The translations under genes were made by a program, and so were the position numbers. From Daldinia sp. FL1419 (Eukaryota > Ascomycota > Sordariomycetes > Xylariales > Hypoxylaceae), in contig MU623352.1 of assembly GCA_025201765.1 (NCBI GenBank), positions 248,001 to 312,000 of the forward strand: a DNA stretch of 64,000 nucleotides. Reading direction: 5' to 3'. Below are positions 11,491 to 22,900 of the stretch, one piece after another; the first letter of the stretch is position 1, and each line of letters opens with the position of its first letter. Under the pieces are notes generated by a model. That model was not told the DNA's origin. It ran no database searches and saw only the letters and a program-made list of their open reading frames with translations.

Positions 11491-12613
11491 GGCAGGGTAC
11501 ACCATAGTACCGTGCTGTCGTCACAAGGTGGGGGATTGTGGGGACGGAAGCCGCTAAACTCAAGCCATACCCCGCTAATCTTTTCCCTAATTTAAACCTC
11601 CTTCCCCTCCGCGCCGCCTCTAGTCCGTCGCTGCTAAGTACCTATCTGTAGACGTCTGTACCGCTGCAACATCTCCCATCGTCCAACCTCCAGACTTCGA
11701 CTTCTGATAGGTATCGTGACTTTTGTTGGGTGCCAAACCACTCCACATTATTTTCGGGTGAGCCGACTATAACGTGGGAAGCGCACACACAATAAAAATT
11801 TTACATACTACCTACCTACATACCTAGGTTAGCTCCTACATACATAGCATATAGCAGATAGCTAGGCACAGTATTTATTGGAGAGCTACGTATGTATACA
11901 CATCAGGACGGGCGGGACGGACAATACGTCTGACAACCTAACTTTTTTTTCCCAAAAAAGATTTTGCACTAGGTTAAGCGAAAAGCCCACATTATACAGC
12001 TGTACGACAGGGTTGCCGAATGCTTGGATGTCAGGATGTGATGTGCATTTTTACCAGCATATGTCCACCGCCAACTTGGCTCCGGGCATTTTGCAGTAAT
12101 GAAGTCCGGTATTAGGAGCGAGCTCACGATGATCCGTGGTGTGGCAAACCGCCACTCCCTGCTTCTCCGTTGTAGTCTTGTAGTCAGAAGTGTTCTGGTT
12201 CGTCGAGCGATTCGAGCTCCCTCCGCAAAAGGATGTCGATCAGCCAACATAGGTAATCCTTTTAAAAAGCCGCACTTCCAAAGCAGGGCTCAACGTTATC
12301 TATGCGTGGGAGAATAGTAATGCAACTAAGACCGGAATGCGGAATTGGAACTGACTGAATGGGTATATCTATGCGAAACTCCCTATTCCAGGCTATAAAG
12401 ACAAATTTTCAGCTACCTATCCTATGCCACCCCCCTTGATGCCTAGAACACCTGTATAAACTGTGTTACCATCGTGAAAGTCGTCGACTGCGTTAATACG
12501 TTCGTTAATGGATTACTATGTGTATGCTTGTCATCCCGTCCCGCACCTTTGCCATTTGCCGGTGATCATGAAGATCCTAAGCAATCGCAATAAAACTTCC
12601 GACTGTCACCTCG

Positions 12614-15072
12614 TTATTCCGCATCCCCCGGTTGATCTTCAACGAGAATTACAACCGTCAAGGTTGCTGCGTAAGTTTCACGGATAGCGCACGCCATGCT
12701 GTATCACATTAGCCATCAATCAATCAATTAAAACGCTCACCGTCGTCGTGCAACGAGAACAACTCACCAAGTCTTGCCAATATCCGCCACCACGGCGCTG
12801 AGCCCCCAGTGAGAACACCATGCCCGCGCCAAGACTTCATTATCGCGGTTGCCGAACGCCTCAACCACTAAGACTCTCTCCTCATCCTCCCCTCCCTCAA
12901 TGGGTTCAAACTCCGCCGACTTGCTCCCGCCAGCGAGCGTTGAACGGACACATCTTTCCTTGCAATTTTTTGTACCCCAGTCCAAGATATTTACGATTTC
13001 GTCGACTTTACGGGCAGTAAAAGTGTAGTCGAAAAACAAAGGGTGAGGCCCATCGGAACACGGCCAGGCATTAATGAACGAGACATCAAATGTAAGGTGA
13101 AGCGGCCACGATACCCCATCGATGGCAAATTGTAACGACGCGTCAAACCATTTGGGGCCTGAATCCTGCCTATCGGCAGCCGCCTTGAGATTAACTAGTT
13201 CAAGCCGAACTGTATCGATTATCTCGTCCGTATCCGGTGTCAGTAAGTCGTAGTCCGCGACGGGGTATAGTTTAGCTTCAGTTTCAGGCCCTAAGGGATC
13301 TGATCTTTCGCTCATGGAAGTTATGTCCTCCGGCGTCGGAACATTCTGTCGCGGCTTTCTTGAACGAATCCGGGCAATTTGAGAACGAGCCAAATCCACT
13401 GTTGGCCTAGCTGGACCGACCCAACCAGCGACTTCGTGGCACGTCGGCGCAAGCACCTTACCAACGATACAGGCTGATCTCCAATAAGTATAACTATTAC
13501 GGTACTGAAAACCGCAATGAGGATGAAGGTGTGTAAGTAAAGCGAGCTCATCGGTGGCCTTGTCGGGGTCGATATCAATCAATGAGTTCATGATTAGAAA
13601 CGGGAACGTGGGCTGTATAATCAATTAGCAAGTTTCACAATAGGGGCCGATAAGAGATAAATAGGAGATCCATACCCCTGGTAAGACTAGACCGCTGAAG
13701 AAGGCCATCGCATGCGAACTGACAATCATCAATGTTCCCTCCGCGTCTCTTTGTTTAAGCTCGCTTATCGTATCAGCGAGGTTCGGCCACTTCATCATCT
13801 GAGCAAATCTCTTCAGCATGCTGACTTGTCTCCTCCTCATCTTGAAACGTAGTTTGATCTGATCTGGCTCCTCACCATAATCCTCGATACGCACAAAATC
13901 TCTCCATCGCCTAGCGAGGGCCAGATTCCACTGAATTCTCGGTGGTATCTGCTCCACAAGTCTCTCCTTGGCCCAGCCCGTATGCTTTTTGGAATTGATC
14001 CGTAGTTCCAATTCGAGACTCAGGAGTAACTGATAAAAGAATTTGTGGTATTGTTTCTGGTTCTCAGGGCTAGTATCGTATATAAACTTCGTGACGACCT
14101 GATTCTTCGGAATTGAAAAGTCAATCCAATCTGGGCTTGATAAGCACATAACCAAATCTGTAATCTGCTTCTCCATTGTCTTATGTGGACTGAAGAGTTT
14201 GTCGGGGTCCTTCAAAAATCGTTTATATAGACGATATAAGAGCTCGTCATTATCATCTTCCAATCCGGCTTCTAAATCCTGTAGTCGATCGAATATCGTA
14301 ACTAAATCAACTTCTCTCGGAACAACCCCTGGGTCACGGAGCGCGATGGGCGGTGGAATCGCGCTAAACATATTTGCCCAGTGATTCAGGGTGATAGTGC
14401 CCGGCCGTCCTCCAAATCCAAAAGCAAGACTTGGTTGCTCAAGAGTTTCCCAAGGGTGTTCAGGCTGGCCAGAACCTTTAAGACACAGGGTCGTAAGTTG
14501 GGTCATGGCATCATGCTGATTAACAGTATCGTTAGCATCACCATGGTTGCCCGCCGTCGTCGTGTATAAGCCGTAGTAATGATCCGATACGTGAGGAATA
14601 GGCCGTTTATGTCCCTTATGGGCCGGTACACCTCTCGCGATGAGCTCCATTGCGTGGCCAAGAGTGAGATCCTCTTCGCTAGAGATACCAGATGGGGGCC
14701 ATTCCGATAAAGGAGCCGGTTGGTATTTGTGCCCGTTTGGCTGCTCCCTGCCTTTACCCTTCGAATCACGTGGATCCGGACGGCGCGGCCGTCTACGAGA
14801 GTTGATGACATCGGCTCTATCAGGCCTCTCAAGCCGTTCGGGCCTTTCGGGCCTTTCGGGCCTTTCAGACCGGTGTCTTGACCGGTGTCTTTGTACAACT
14901 ATGTCGCCGTCGCTTGCTCGTCTCGATGGAGGATCCTTTACCTCATGACCTATAAGTAAGGCTTCGACTTACTGCGGGGTGAGTATGTACATACCAGCTT
15001 ACCGCTCCCTTGAGCGTTACTAATCCTGCGCATCAGACCACTCAAGATTCCCTTCTTCTTTGGTTCGGACAT
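12614..15072 (-). CDS. Conserved ascomycete protein of unknown function
   Basis: I recognise the family only as a conserved fungal hypothetical; no function is known to me. Model: exons 15072-15003, 14949-13676, 13612-12768 and 12698-12614, 757 residues, introns 53, 63 and 69 bp. The N-terminal 100 residues are basic and disordered (MSEPKKKG start, RHRSRHRS and a tandem ERP repeat). The middle is charged and helical. The most conserved-looking part is the second half: LPGPTFPFLIMNSLIDID across an exon junction, then GFQYRNSYTYW, CIVGKVLAPT and AGWVGPARPTVDLARSQIARI. The short last exon (CMACAIRETYAATLTVVILV) rests on a good branch site and acceptor. No signal peptide is evident, and the hydrophobic stretches are short. 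Confidence 0.8.
14840..14891. repeat. Coding tandem repeats in the unknown-function gene
   Basis: Three copies of a 9-bp unit (14840-14866) encode the Glu-Arg-Pro repeat. They adjoin two exact 12-bp copies (14868-14891) that encode Arg-His-Arg-Ser twice. Both unit lengths are multiples of three, so copy-number change keeps the frame. Confidence 0.85.
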
Positions 15073-16042
15073 GGCTGTTTGACTGTAGATCTTCTCCAGG
15101 CATAAATGTTGTATAGGTGAAAAGGTGCAGATTTTATCCCAATATATCTCTCGACCGTTACCCGATGTTGTACAATGTAGGTACGCGTCAGTATTTGTGG
15201 CTGGGCGCAGCTGGCCCAGCTAAGGTATGAAGGAAAGACAACCGGAGCAAACAAGACAAAAGGCAATTGGCAGCTGGAAAATATACTCTGTGCTTAAAAT
15301 AAATGGGCTTGCGATTTGTTAATTATTTCACGTTGAAATGATAAGAAAATTAAGGCCCCGGTTGTGTTAGATCGATACGTGACTTTTTAAAAATTGTACC
15401 CGAGGCAAGGTTGACGACACGCCAAAAGAGAGATTATTTCTAAGTTGCAGACAGAAACTACAGTAGATATGCACATTTACGCGCGAAGCAGGAAGCTGCA
15501 GGTGAGGTGCGTGTCATATGCACAATCCGGAAGGAAAGTCCAGCTTCATGGACTCGGACTGGCTGCGTCATGCTGAAACGAGACATTGCATTTTGGGAAG
15601 TAGCCATTCAGGAAAAAGAAGTCTCTGGTTTTAGCGTGGCAACTGCGTGGATATAATAGCTTCGAAGCTAATTGCTTACCCGCTTACATAACCCCCACTA
15701 CCCCATTGTATTATGTACGACACTCCCTTTTCCCCATCTTCAATGCATCTTCAATGCATCTTCAACTTATCCTTTTTGATGCCAACCAGATACAATTAGT
15801 GTGCCTCTCTTTCTCTTAACATCTCACTATCCCCAACAAATCCAATGATATTATCCTACACAAATTTACTACTACCTACATGTAGATACACTCATACCTC
15901 TCGATATGTCTAACCAGCCTATGCACACAACAATTTTGACAGATCCAATATAGCTGCTCGCAAGAGATAGAATCACATATTTCTTACATGTCCCAAAGTA
16001 GCATAAACGATATATACTACGTTCCCTTGGACTTCTCTTGTT
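15073..16042. other. Spacer between VTC4 and the unknown-function gene
   Basis: Promoter side of the unknown-function gene and 3' region of VTC4 (both minus strand). No supported gene, RNA or repeat. Confidence 0.5.
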
Positions 16043-18452
16043 TTACACGAGCTCCCCGATAAACGCCGCTTCAGTTTCGTTTAACAGTTGGTTATCCAGC
16101 TTTGCAAACGCAGCCCGGTACTAGACGTAAGGTAAGTTAGTATTTACTCGAGGAAGAAAGCTGATGTCAAGTTTGTCTTACCGAGAACACGAAATTGAGT
16201 ATCAAAGCGAGCATCAAGGCAGCGCTCACGACCAATGGACCAATCATATTATCGAAATCTTTGCCGCTGCGCTCCACGATCATGTCGCGGCGCCTATGTA
16301 ACATGACATACCCCCAGCCCCCGGCTAGGATAGCAATCACAATATACGCAATGCCCATACATTCAGCGAGGAAGTTTTCTCCCGCTGCCGTGTATAAACT
16401 AATTGCCAAACTGCCGAGGAGAATGCAGATATGTTGCCATTTGAGGAACGTTCGCTCGTTAGCAAGCCATACCTTGGGTTCAACCTGGAGGGGCCCAGCA
16501 TTCTTGAGCCAGACCTCTGGTTTCGTAACACCCTCAGGAAGTTGGGCTCGCTGACGCTTCGCTCGGGAGTATCGTGACAGAGAGAAGCCAGGGAAGACGG
16601 AAGAAAGAGTCCCATAACTTTTTTGCTGGGAAGAACCATTTCCCGTACTGTCTTCGTCTTGTCCATTACGGCCATTAACGGTGGTTGGGGGGGCAGATGC
16701 CCTGGCTTCTCTGGCAGCTCGCTCAGACAGGTACGACTTTCCGACTGGTGAACTTGTTGCTGGCTTATAGGAGCCTATTCTAGCGGCAGCGGCACCACCG
16801 CCTAAGAAGCTACCTACGACCATAGCATCTTCCGCCTGTTGCGCTTTCCTCTGCTCCTCTTCGTCGTGTGCTGTTTGAGGATCTTTGCGGATATCGGTCT
16901 CAAGGTCACTCAACCAAAGTGGTAAGTGATTTACATAGTCCTCGAAGAGCGATGCGACTCCGTGAACGAATTTGGAGAATCTCGGTGCAGCGTGAACAAG
17001 ATGGGAAGCCATCAGGTCTTCTATCCATCCTGGTCGCTTCCGTCCTTCTTCCTCCTTGAGCTTGATCTCGAGGAGTGCGTAAGGAAATCTTGACACTTCA
17101 CTTTGGTTTATATTTTTGAAGGGATATTTCATGTTATTTTCATCGATATCTCGTCTGTGCCACTCCTGAGGATCGCGACACGGCCTGTCACGGTCCAGTG
17201 TGTCCTCGCGGATAAAAGCAATGTCAGTATCGATCGAAATCCGGACGCGATCGTCGGAAGGTTTCTGGAACGCCGTTCGGGTATAATTTGCCCGAAGAAT
17301 AGGCTCCAGCTTAGACTTGGTGATAAAGTTCTGAATTTCCTCCACAGTAGTCTTGAAGGACTCGATAGCTTCGGCCGTCTGGCCCTGCCTTTCCATTTTT
17401 TGGATCGTCTTTTCCATCTTATATTCTCCGTCGATGAATTGCTTGATGTACTTATTTTTGATATAGAACTTCCTTTCCTCGCTGGTGCCATTCTCATGCA
17501 CTATCTTTTGTTCAAGCACAATCTCTGGTTTCGCCTCTACTTGTCCATACCATCGCAACCTCAAAGATGATGCATCGACTTGGCGATCTACCTTTCTACC
17601 GTATAATTCAAATTTGGAATTATCGAAGTAGAGCGACGTGATCTTAGGGTCTTCGTTGCCGTCGGGTTCTTGTCCGGCCTGCTGGGTGTAGATAAGAGCG
17701 GGTAGGTGTCGCAAGATAGCGGTCTTGACCTCGAGAAGGTTGTCTGGGTGTATCCAAACTGTGATGATTGCGTTAGCGTGAGTATAAAATTGTGACGGCT
17801 TCGGTATCATACATTTGTAGGCGGCATACCGCTCACCGTTATGAACCTCCTGCTGGTTTTCTAGCCCAAGATCCAGCGGTTGGCCCTGCTCACCCTCGTC
17901 TAAGTTCTGGTTGATGGCGTAGTATATTAAGGATAACTTGGTGAGAAGAGGCGTATACGCTTCCTCTGAGTTGAAACCTCGCTCCGACAAGCTGACGCGC
18001 ATCATGGGCCGGACCTTGTAGCGATCACCGCGCTTGCGATCATGCTTCTTCGCGATCTTGAGGAAACCCGTATAATTGGCGCTGCTGTACTTCTTCAACT
18101 CTTTGACTTCGTTGGTAATAGCATCCAGCTCGGTCTTAAGCTCCTTTAGGCGGGAGGTCGTGATATCGCTCTTGGGCGTGTCGTCGGTAGGCGTCATCTC
18201 CTTCAACGTCTCGAAAGCTGTCTCGGCGCGCTCTTTTAAGCTTGCCACGGTCTTCTCTTGGAATTGAGCCACCTTCTCCAGCTGCACGTTGAAAACTTCG
18301 TCACAGAACCGATTCTCGTCATCTTCGGTCCAGGGTATGTCTTCATCCTCTTTCCGATCCTCTCGTAGCATCGTCTTCAGCTTCGCGTAGTCGATATACT
18401 GGTCCTTCCATGGCGGGTACATGGACTCGCGAAGAGTCTTGCCGAAACGCAT
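16043..18452 (-). CDS. VTC4: Vacuolar transporter chaperone 4, polyphosphate polymerase
   Basis: Catalytic subunit of the VTC complex, which makes polyphosphate from ATP at the vacuolar membrane and moves it into the lumen. Model: exons 18452-16182 and 16120-16043, 782 residues, one 61-bp intron. The start MRFGKTL is the standard SPX opening; the upstream codon in frame is GTG, not ATG. Domains: SPX (about 1-185, with the lysine-rich helix ending FLKIAKKHDRK), then the polymerase tunnel (YFDNSKFELYGRKV, SLRLRWYGQVE, VRISIDTDIAFIRED, PYALLEIKL, carrying the Arg and Glu motifs that bind nucleotide and phosphate), a Ser/Gly-rich linker, then DUF202 with three membrane helices (KVWLANERTFLKW onward). 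The last exon adds a 25-residue tail. SPX domains sense inositol pyrophosphates. See NUC-2 at 60-64 kb for a possible pathway partner. Confidence 0.96.
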
Positions 18453-19971
18453 TGTCACTCAGAGGATCGCGGAGCTCGTTCTGTTGCGATTGGGTTGCGG
18501 GCTTGAGGGGATCAACTGTCGAGATAACGGGAATTTTTTATTTATTGTCGTCGACCGTATACAAAAAGCAAATGAGTAATTGAATTAGAGCAAGAAATGG
18601 GTATGATAATTATAATTTTGAGCCAATTGGGACTAATTGAATAGAAATAGGGTATATAATGAAATGCGATCAAGTGTCGAACGGGATAGTTAGCAAAAGA
18701 TAAAACGAGGAAATTCAGTAGAAAGAGCGTGCACTTCACAGTACAAATAACATGGTACCTAAATCGATCGGGAGCGCCGCAGCGGCCGTTTCGAGCTGCT
18801 TTGCGTCACAGAACATTTTCCCGGCGGGGCTCCGGCTAGTCTCGACTTTTCCGACTAGGGGAAGGCAGGGGAAATGGGTTATCTGCGGCCCCCAACTTCC
18901 CGTTCCAACTACTACGCTACTATCCTAAGACCGTTATAGCTCCAGACTCCGCAGGGCATAGTTCGATCTTGAGCTTTTAAAAGAGAAAAAAGGGTTTTTG
19001 CCAATGAGCTTGCTCGGTTACGAAACGTGCATCGAAGACATTTGGATCTTGATCGCGCTAGAGGAGACCATAGGAAAAAAAAGAAAAAAAAAAAGCTGAG
19101 CTAGGAAACAGGATAGTTTTGAGTGGTTACGGGTTGATCTGGGGATATCAGACGACAGTAGGGATTTTCATGGTTAATATTGTATGTAAAACGTTGGCGT
19201 AAATTTTACTTTAGAAATAGATACTATAGGTACTAGGTAACTTTTTGGTTTTCATTATGAGATTTCATTTGAGCTATAACGAAAACATGTGATAGTGAAG
19301 ATGTAAATGCTGAATTCGAAGTCCGGCTCAACGCAATATCACTCCTTCAGTACTATCAACGTTAACGTCCACGATAACTAGCCAATCGATAAACCTGGAA
19401 ACACTACAAGAAAATATATTTACTCCTATATACAAGTCCATACACCGCACCTTTTTCTGTCTTTCCTCCCTTCGTTTCTTCTCGGCTACCAGCATATAAT
19501 ACCTACTCCCACCTCGCAAAGTATCATACAACCCACTCTTCCTCCTCCCTACCAGCAGCGACTCGCGAAAAACTAAAAGGTGGTATATACGTGCGTTTTC
19601 CAGGTATCGCTTCCCCTCCCTTCCCTTTTTAAAAATAATCCAACGCGAATAGATAAAAATAAAGCAGACGTATTGATCCATCCCTCTCTCTTCCATTTTC
19701 TTCTCTTCGTGGTATCGTATCATGAATTCTTCGGCTAGTCGTGACAAAAAGGCAACGTTCCTCCCGAGCCCCCGGATTTTTTTAGTGGCAACAATAGTAA
19801 AGGAATAGCACCGAGCTTGTCCAAAGATCTATGTGTTTTGACATAGCTATCTGTACATACACGTTTGTCTTTTTAGTTTTCCCGCTCTTGTGAAGGCAGA
19901 GAAATTTGTAGTACTTTTTCTTGTTTTTTTATGGTAATTGTTTCTTATTTTTGGTTTTTGAGGGGGTATGT
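18453..19971. other. Spacer between glutamate synthase and VTC4
   Basis: Contains the VTC4 promoter side and the glutamate synthase 3' region (both minus strand). A 139-codon open frame on the minus strand (19328-19747) shows no domain and has the charged, aromatic composition of chance AT-rich sequence. I did not see the CACGTG word bound by the NUC-1/PHO4 regulator in the first kilobase upstream of VTC4. Confidence 0.45.
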
Positions 19972-22900
19972 TTACGCGGCAGCAATGCTGAAGATCTCCT
20001 GGGCAGTGTGCTTGACGATACCACCAGTGACGGGTAAGTTAGTGTAGTGCGAGAGGTACAAGTCGACCTCACGGGCGGCTTGTCGTCCTTCGTTGATACC
20101 CCTGTAGCAAATGATTAGCATGATTAATCTCATTCATGATATAAGTGAATTAACTTACCAGACGATCAAAGACTGTCCACGGCGGCAGTCACCAGCCGCA
20201 AAGATACCCGGCACGTTAGTGGCGTAGGAGCCAGCAGGGGTCTTGACGTTCTTACGGGCATCCTTCTCAATCTCGTCACCGAGGACACGAGCCTCAGGGC
20301 CGAGGAAACCCATAGAGAGCAAGACGAGGTCAGCAGGGAAGAACTGCTTAGTATCCTCAAGCTTCTTCATGTCCCAACCACCAGAAGCAGACTTAGTCCA
20401 CTCAACGCGGATGGTGTTGATACCCTTGACGCGGCCATTGCCGTCATCAACGAATTCCTCGGACATGATGCAGTACTCACGAGGGTCCTTGCCCATGTGC
20501 TGAGCGACTTCGGTGTGACCGTAGTCAACACGGTAGATACGGGGCCACTGGGGCCAGGGGTTGTCACGACCACGTTGCGGTGGAGGCTGGGGCAGAAGCT
20601 CAAAGTTGATAACAGACTTGGCACCGTGGCGGACCGAGGTGCCAATACAATCGTTACCAGTGTCACCACCACCAATAACTACGACGTTCTTGTCCTTGGC
20701 GGATAGGTAAGCATTGTCGGCAAGCTCAGAATCGAGGAGGGACTTGGTGTTCTTGTGCAGGAACTCCATAGCGAAGTGGATGCCTTCAAGGTTCCGGCCC
20801 TTGATGGGAAGGTCTCGGGCAACAGTAGCACCGGTAGCGATTACGACGGCGTCGTTCTTGGCCTTGAGATCCATCAAAGTGATGTCCTCACCAATCGTAA
20901 TTCCGGTCTTAAATTGCACACCCTCGGCAGCCATGAAGTCGGTTCGTCGCTTGACGACACGCTTGTCAAGTTTCATGTTGGGTATACCATACATGAGCAG
21001 ACCACCAGCTCGGTCGGCACGCTCATAAACAGTGACGGTGTGTCCGGCCCTGTTCAGTTGGTCGGCGCAGGCAAGACCAGAAGGTCCGGAACCAATAATG
21101 GCGACCTTCTTTCCGGTGCGGACCTCAGGAGGCCGCGGAACCATCCAGCCCATCTCGAAGCCGCGATCAATGATCGCACACTCGATAGACTTGATACCAA
21201 CGGGGTCCTCATTAATGCCAAGAACACAGGCACCCTCGCATGGCGCAGGACAGACACGGCCAGTGAACTCGGGGAAGTTGTTGGTCATGAGCAGACGGTT
21301 AAGAGCGTCCTGCCACTGGTTCTGGAAAACGAGCTCGTTCCACTTGGGGATAATGTTAGAGATAGGACAGCCCGTCTCGGATTGACAGAAGGGAACACCA
21401 CAGTCCATGCATCGTGCAGACTGGTACTTGAGCTCGTCTTCGTTCAGGCGTTGAGAAAGCTCGGCCCAATCCTTGGTTCTCGTCTTGACGCTACGGTACT
21501 TCTCTGATCGACGCGAGTATTTCATAAATCCCTTGGTCTTGTCAAGAACCAGGGCACGTTTCTTCTCGGCAGCATTGTCACCGACAGTTTCTTCGATGTC
21601 CTGAAGCTTAGCAGCCTTCTCCTCCTTCTTGGCCTGGACGCCAGACACGATGGGGAGGTTATACTCGGCTCGCTTGGCTTCGGCGGCCTTGGCAGCCTCT
21701 TCTTCGAGCACTCGCTTGTAGTCGACTGGAAGGACCTTGACAAAGCGCGGGAGCGCCCTGTTGAAGTCTACAAGGATGCGAGCAGCTAGCTCGGATCCGG
21801 TGTAATGGTGGTGGTCCTCAATTAGTCCACGAAGGAAGGCAATCTCAGTGGGGTCTTCGACTTCAGAAGCCTCAACCATCTCCGTGTTGAGCTTGGAAAT
21901 GAAGTCGTCGTGAATGTCAAGGACGTAGGCAATACCGCCCGACATACCAGCAGCGAAGTTGCGTCCAGTGCTGCCCAAGATGACGACACGGCCACCAGTC
22001 ATGTACTCACAACCGTGGTCACCGACACCTTCAACAACGGCCGTAGCACCGGAGTTCCTGACGGCGAAACGCTCTGCAGCGACACCTCGGAAGAAGCAAG
22101 TACCACTGGTGGCTCCGTACAAGCAAACGTTACCGATGAGGATGTTCTCTTCAGCCTTGAACACAGCCGATCGAGGAGGGTAGATGATAAGTCGACCACC
22201 CGAGAGACCCTTGCCAACATAATCGTTAGCGTCACCCTCAAGTTCCAGGGTAACACCAGGAGCGAGAAAGGCGCCGAAAGACTGGCCGGCAGAGCCCTTG
22301 ATATTGACGTGCACGGTGTCCATGGGTAGACCGGCTTCTCCGTATCGTTTGGAAATCTGGTAAGATAGGGAAGTACCCATAGCCCGGTCGGTATTGACAA
22401 TATCGCACTCGATACGAGATGGAAGTCCCTTGTCGAGGGTCAACTCAGCTTCCGAGATGAGCTTATTGTCAAGTCGGACATAGAGACGATGGTCCTGCTT
22501 TCGGACATTGAAAGTTGCGACACCCGGTCGGAGCTTATGAGCAGGAGTGAGGATGAGCGAGAGGTCAATGTTGGCGGTCTTGTTGGTTCGCAGGTCGTCT
22601 CGGACCTTTAGGCACTCGACGTGTCCCACCATTTCATTGATGGTTCGGAAACCAAGCTGGGCCATAATAGCACGGAGCTCGTTGGCGACGTAGTAGAAGA
22701 AGTTGATCACATGCTCGGGTGTACCCTTGAACTTCTTACGAAGCTCCGGGTCCTGAGTAGCGATACCCACCGGGCAAGTGTTGAGATCTGAATAGATAAT
22801 TAGTAAGTTTGCTTGTAATTATTATGGCTTTGAATATACTCACGGCACTTCCTCATCATAATACATCCCATAGCGATCAGGGGAGTAGTGGCAAAACCCC

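Larger units (their letters stand above)
10493..12613. other. Spacer upstream of the FGGY kinase
   Basis: About 2.1 kb without a supported gene. It holds the FGGY promoter side (minus strand), an imperfect GGGAAGTT tandem repeat at 10793-10828, a tRNA-like fragment with a perfect Pol III B-box near 11.45 kb, and ACCTAGGTA words at 11806-11830. The open frames are short, AT-rich and without domains. Confidence 0.5.

Noticed and set aside
19328..19747. 139-codon minus-strand open frame downstream of VTC4's promoter region
   Set aside because: No domain, no family resemblance and a start in AT-rich spacer; composition looks like chance read-through.
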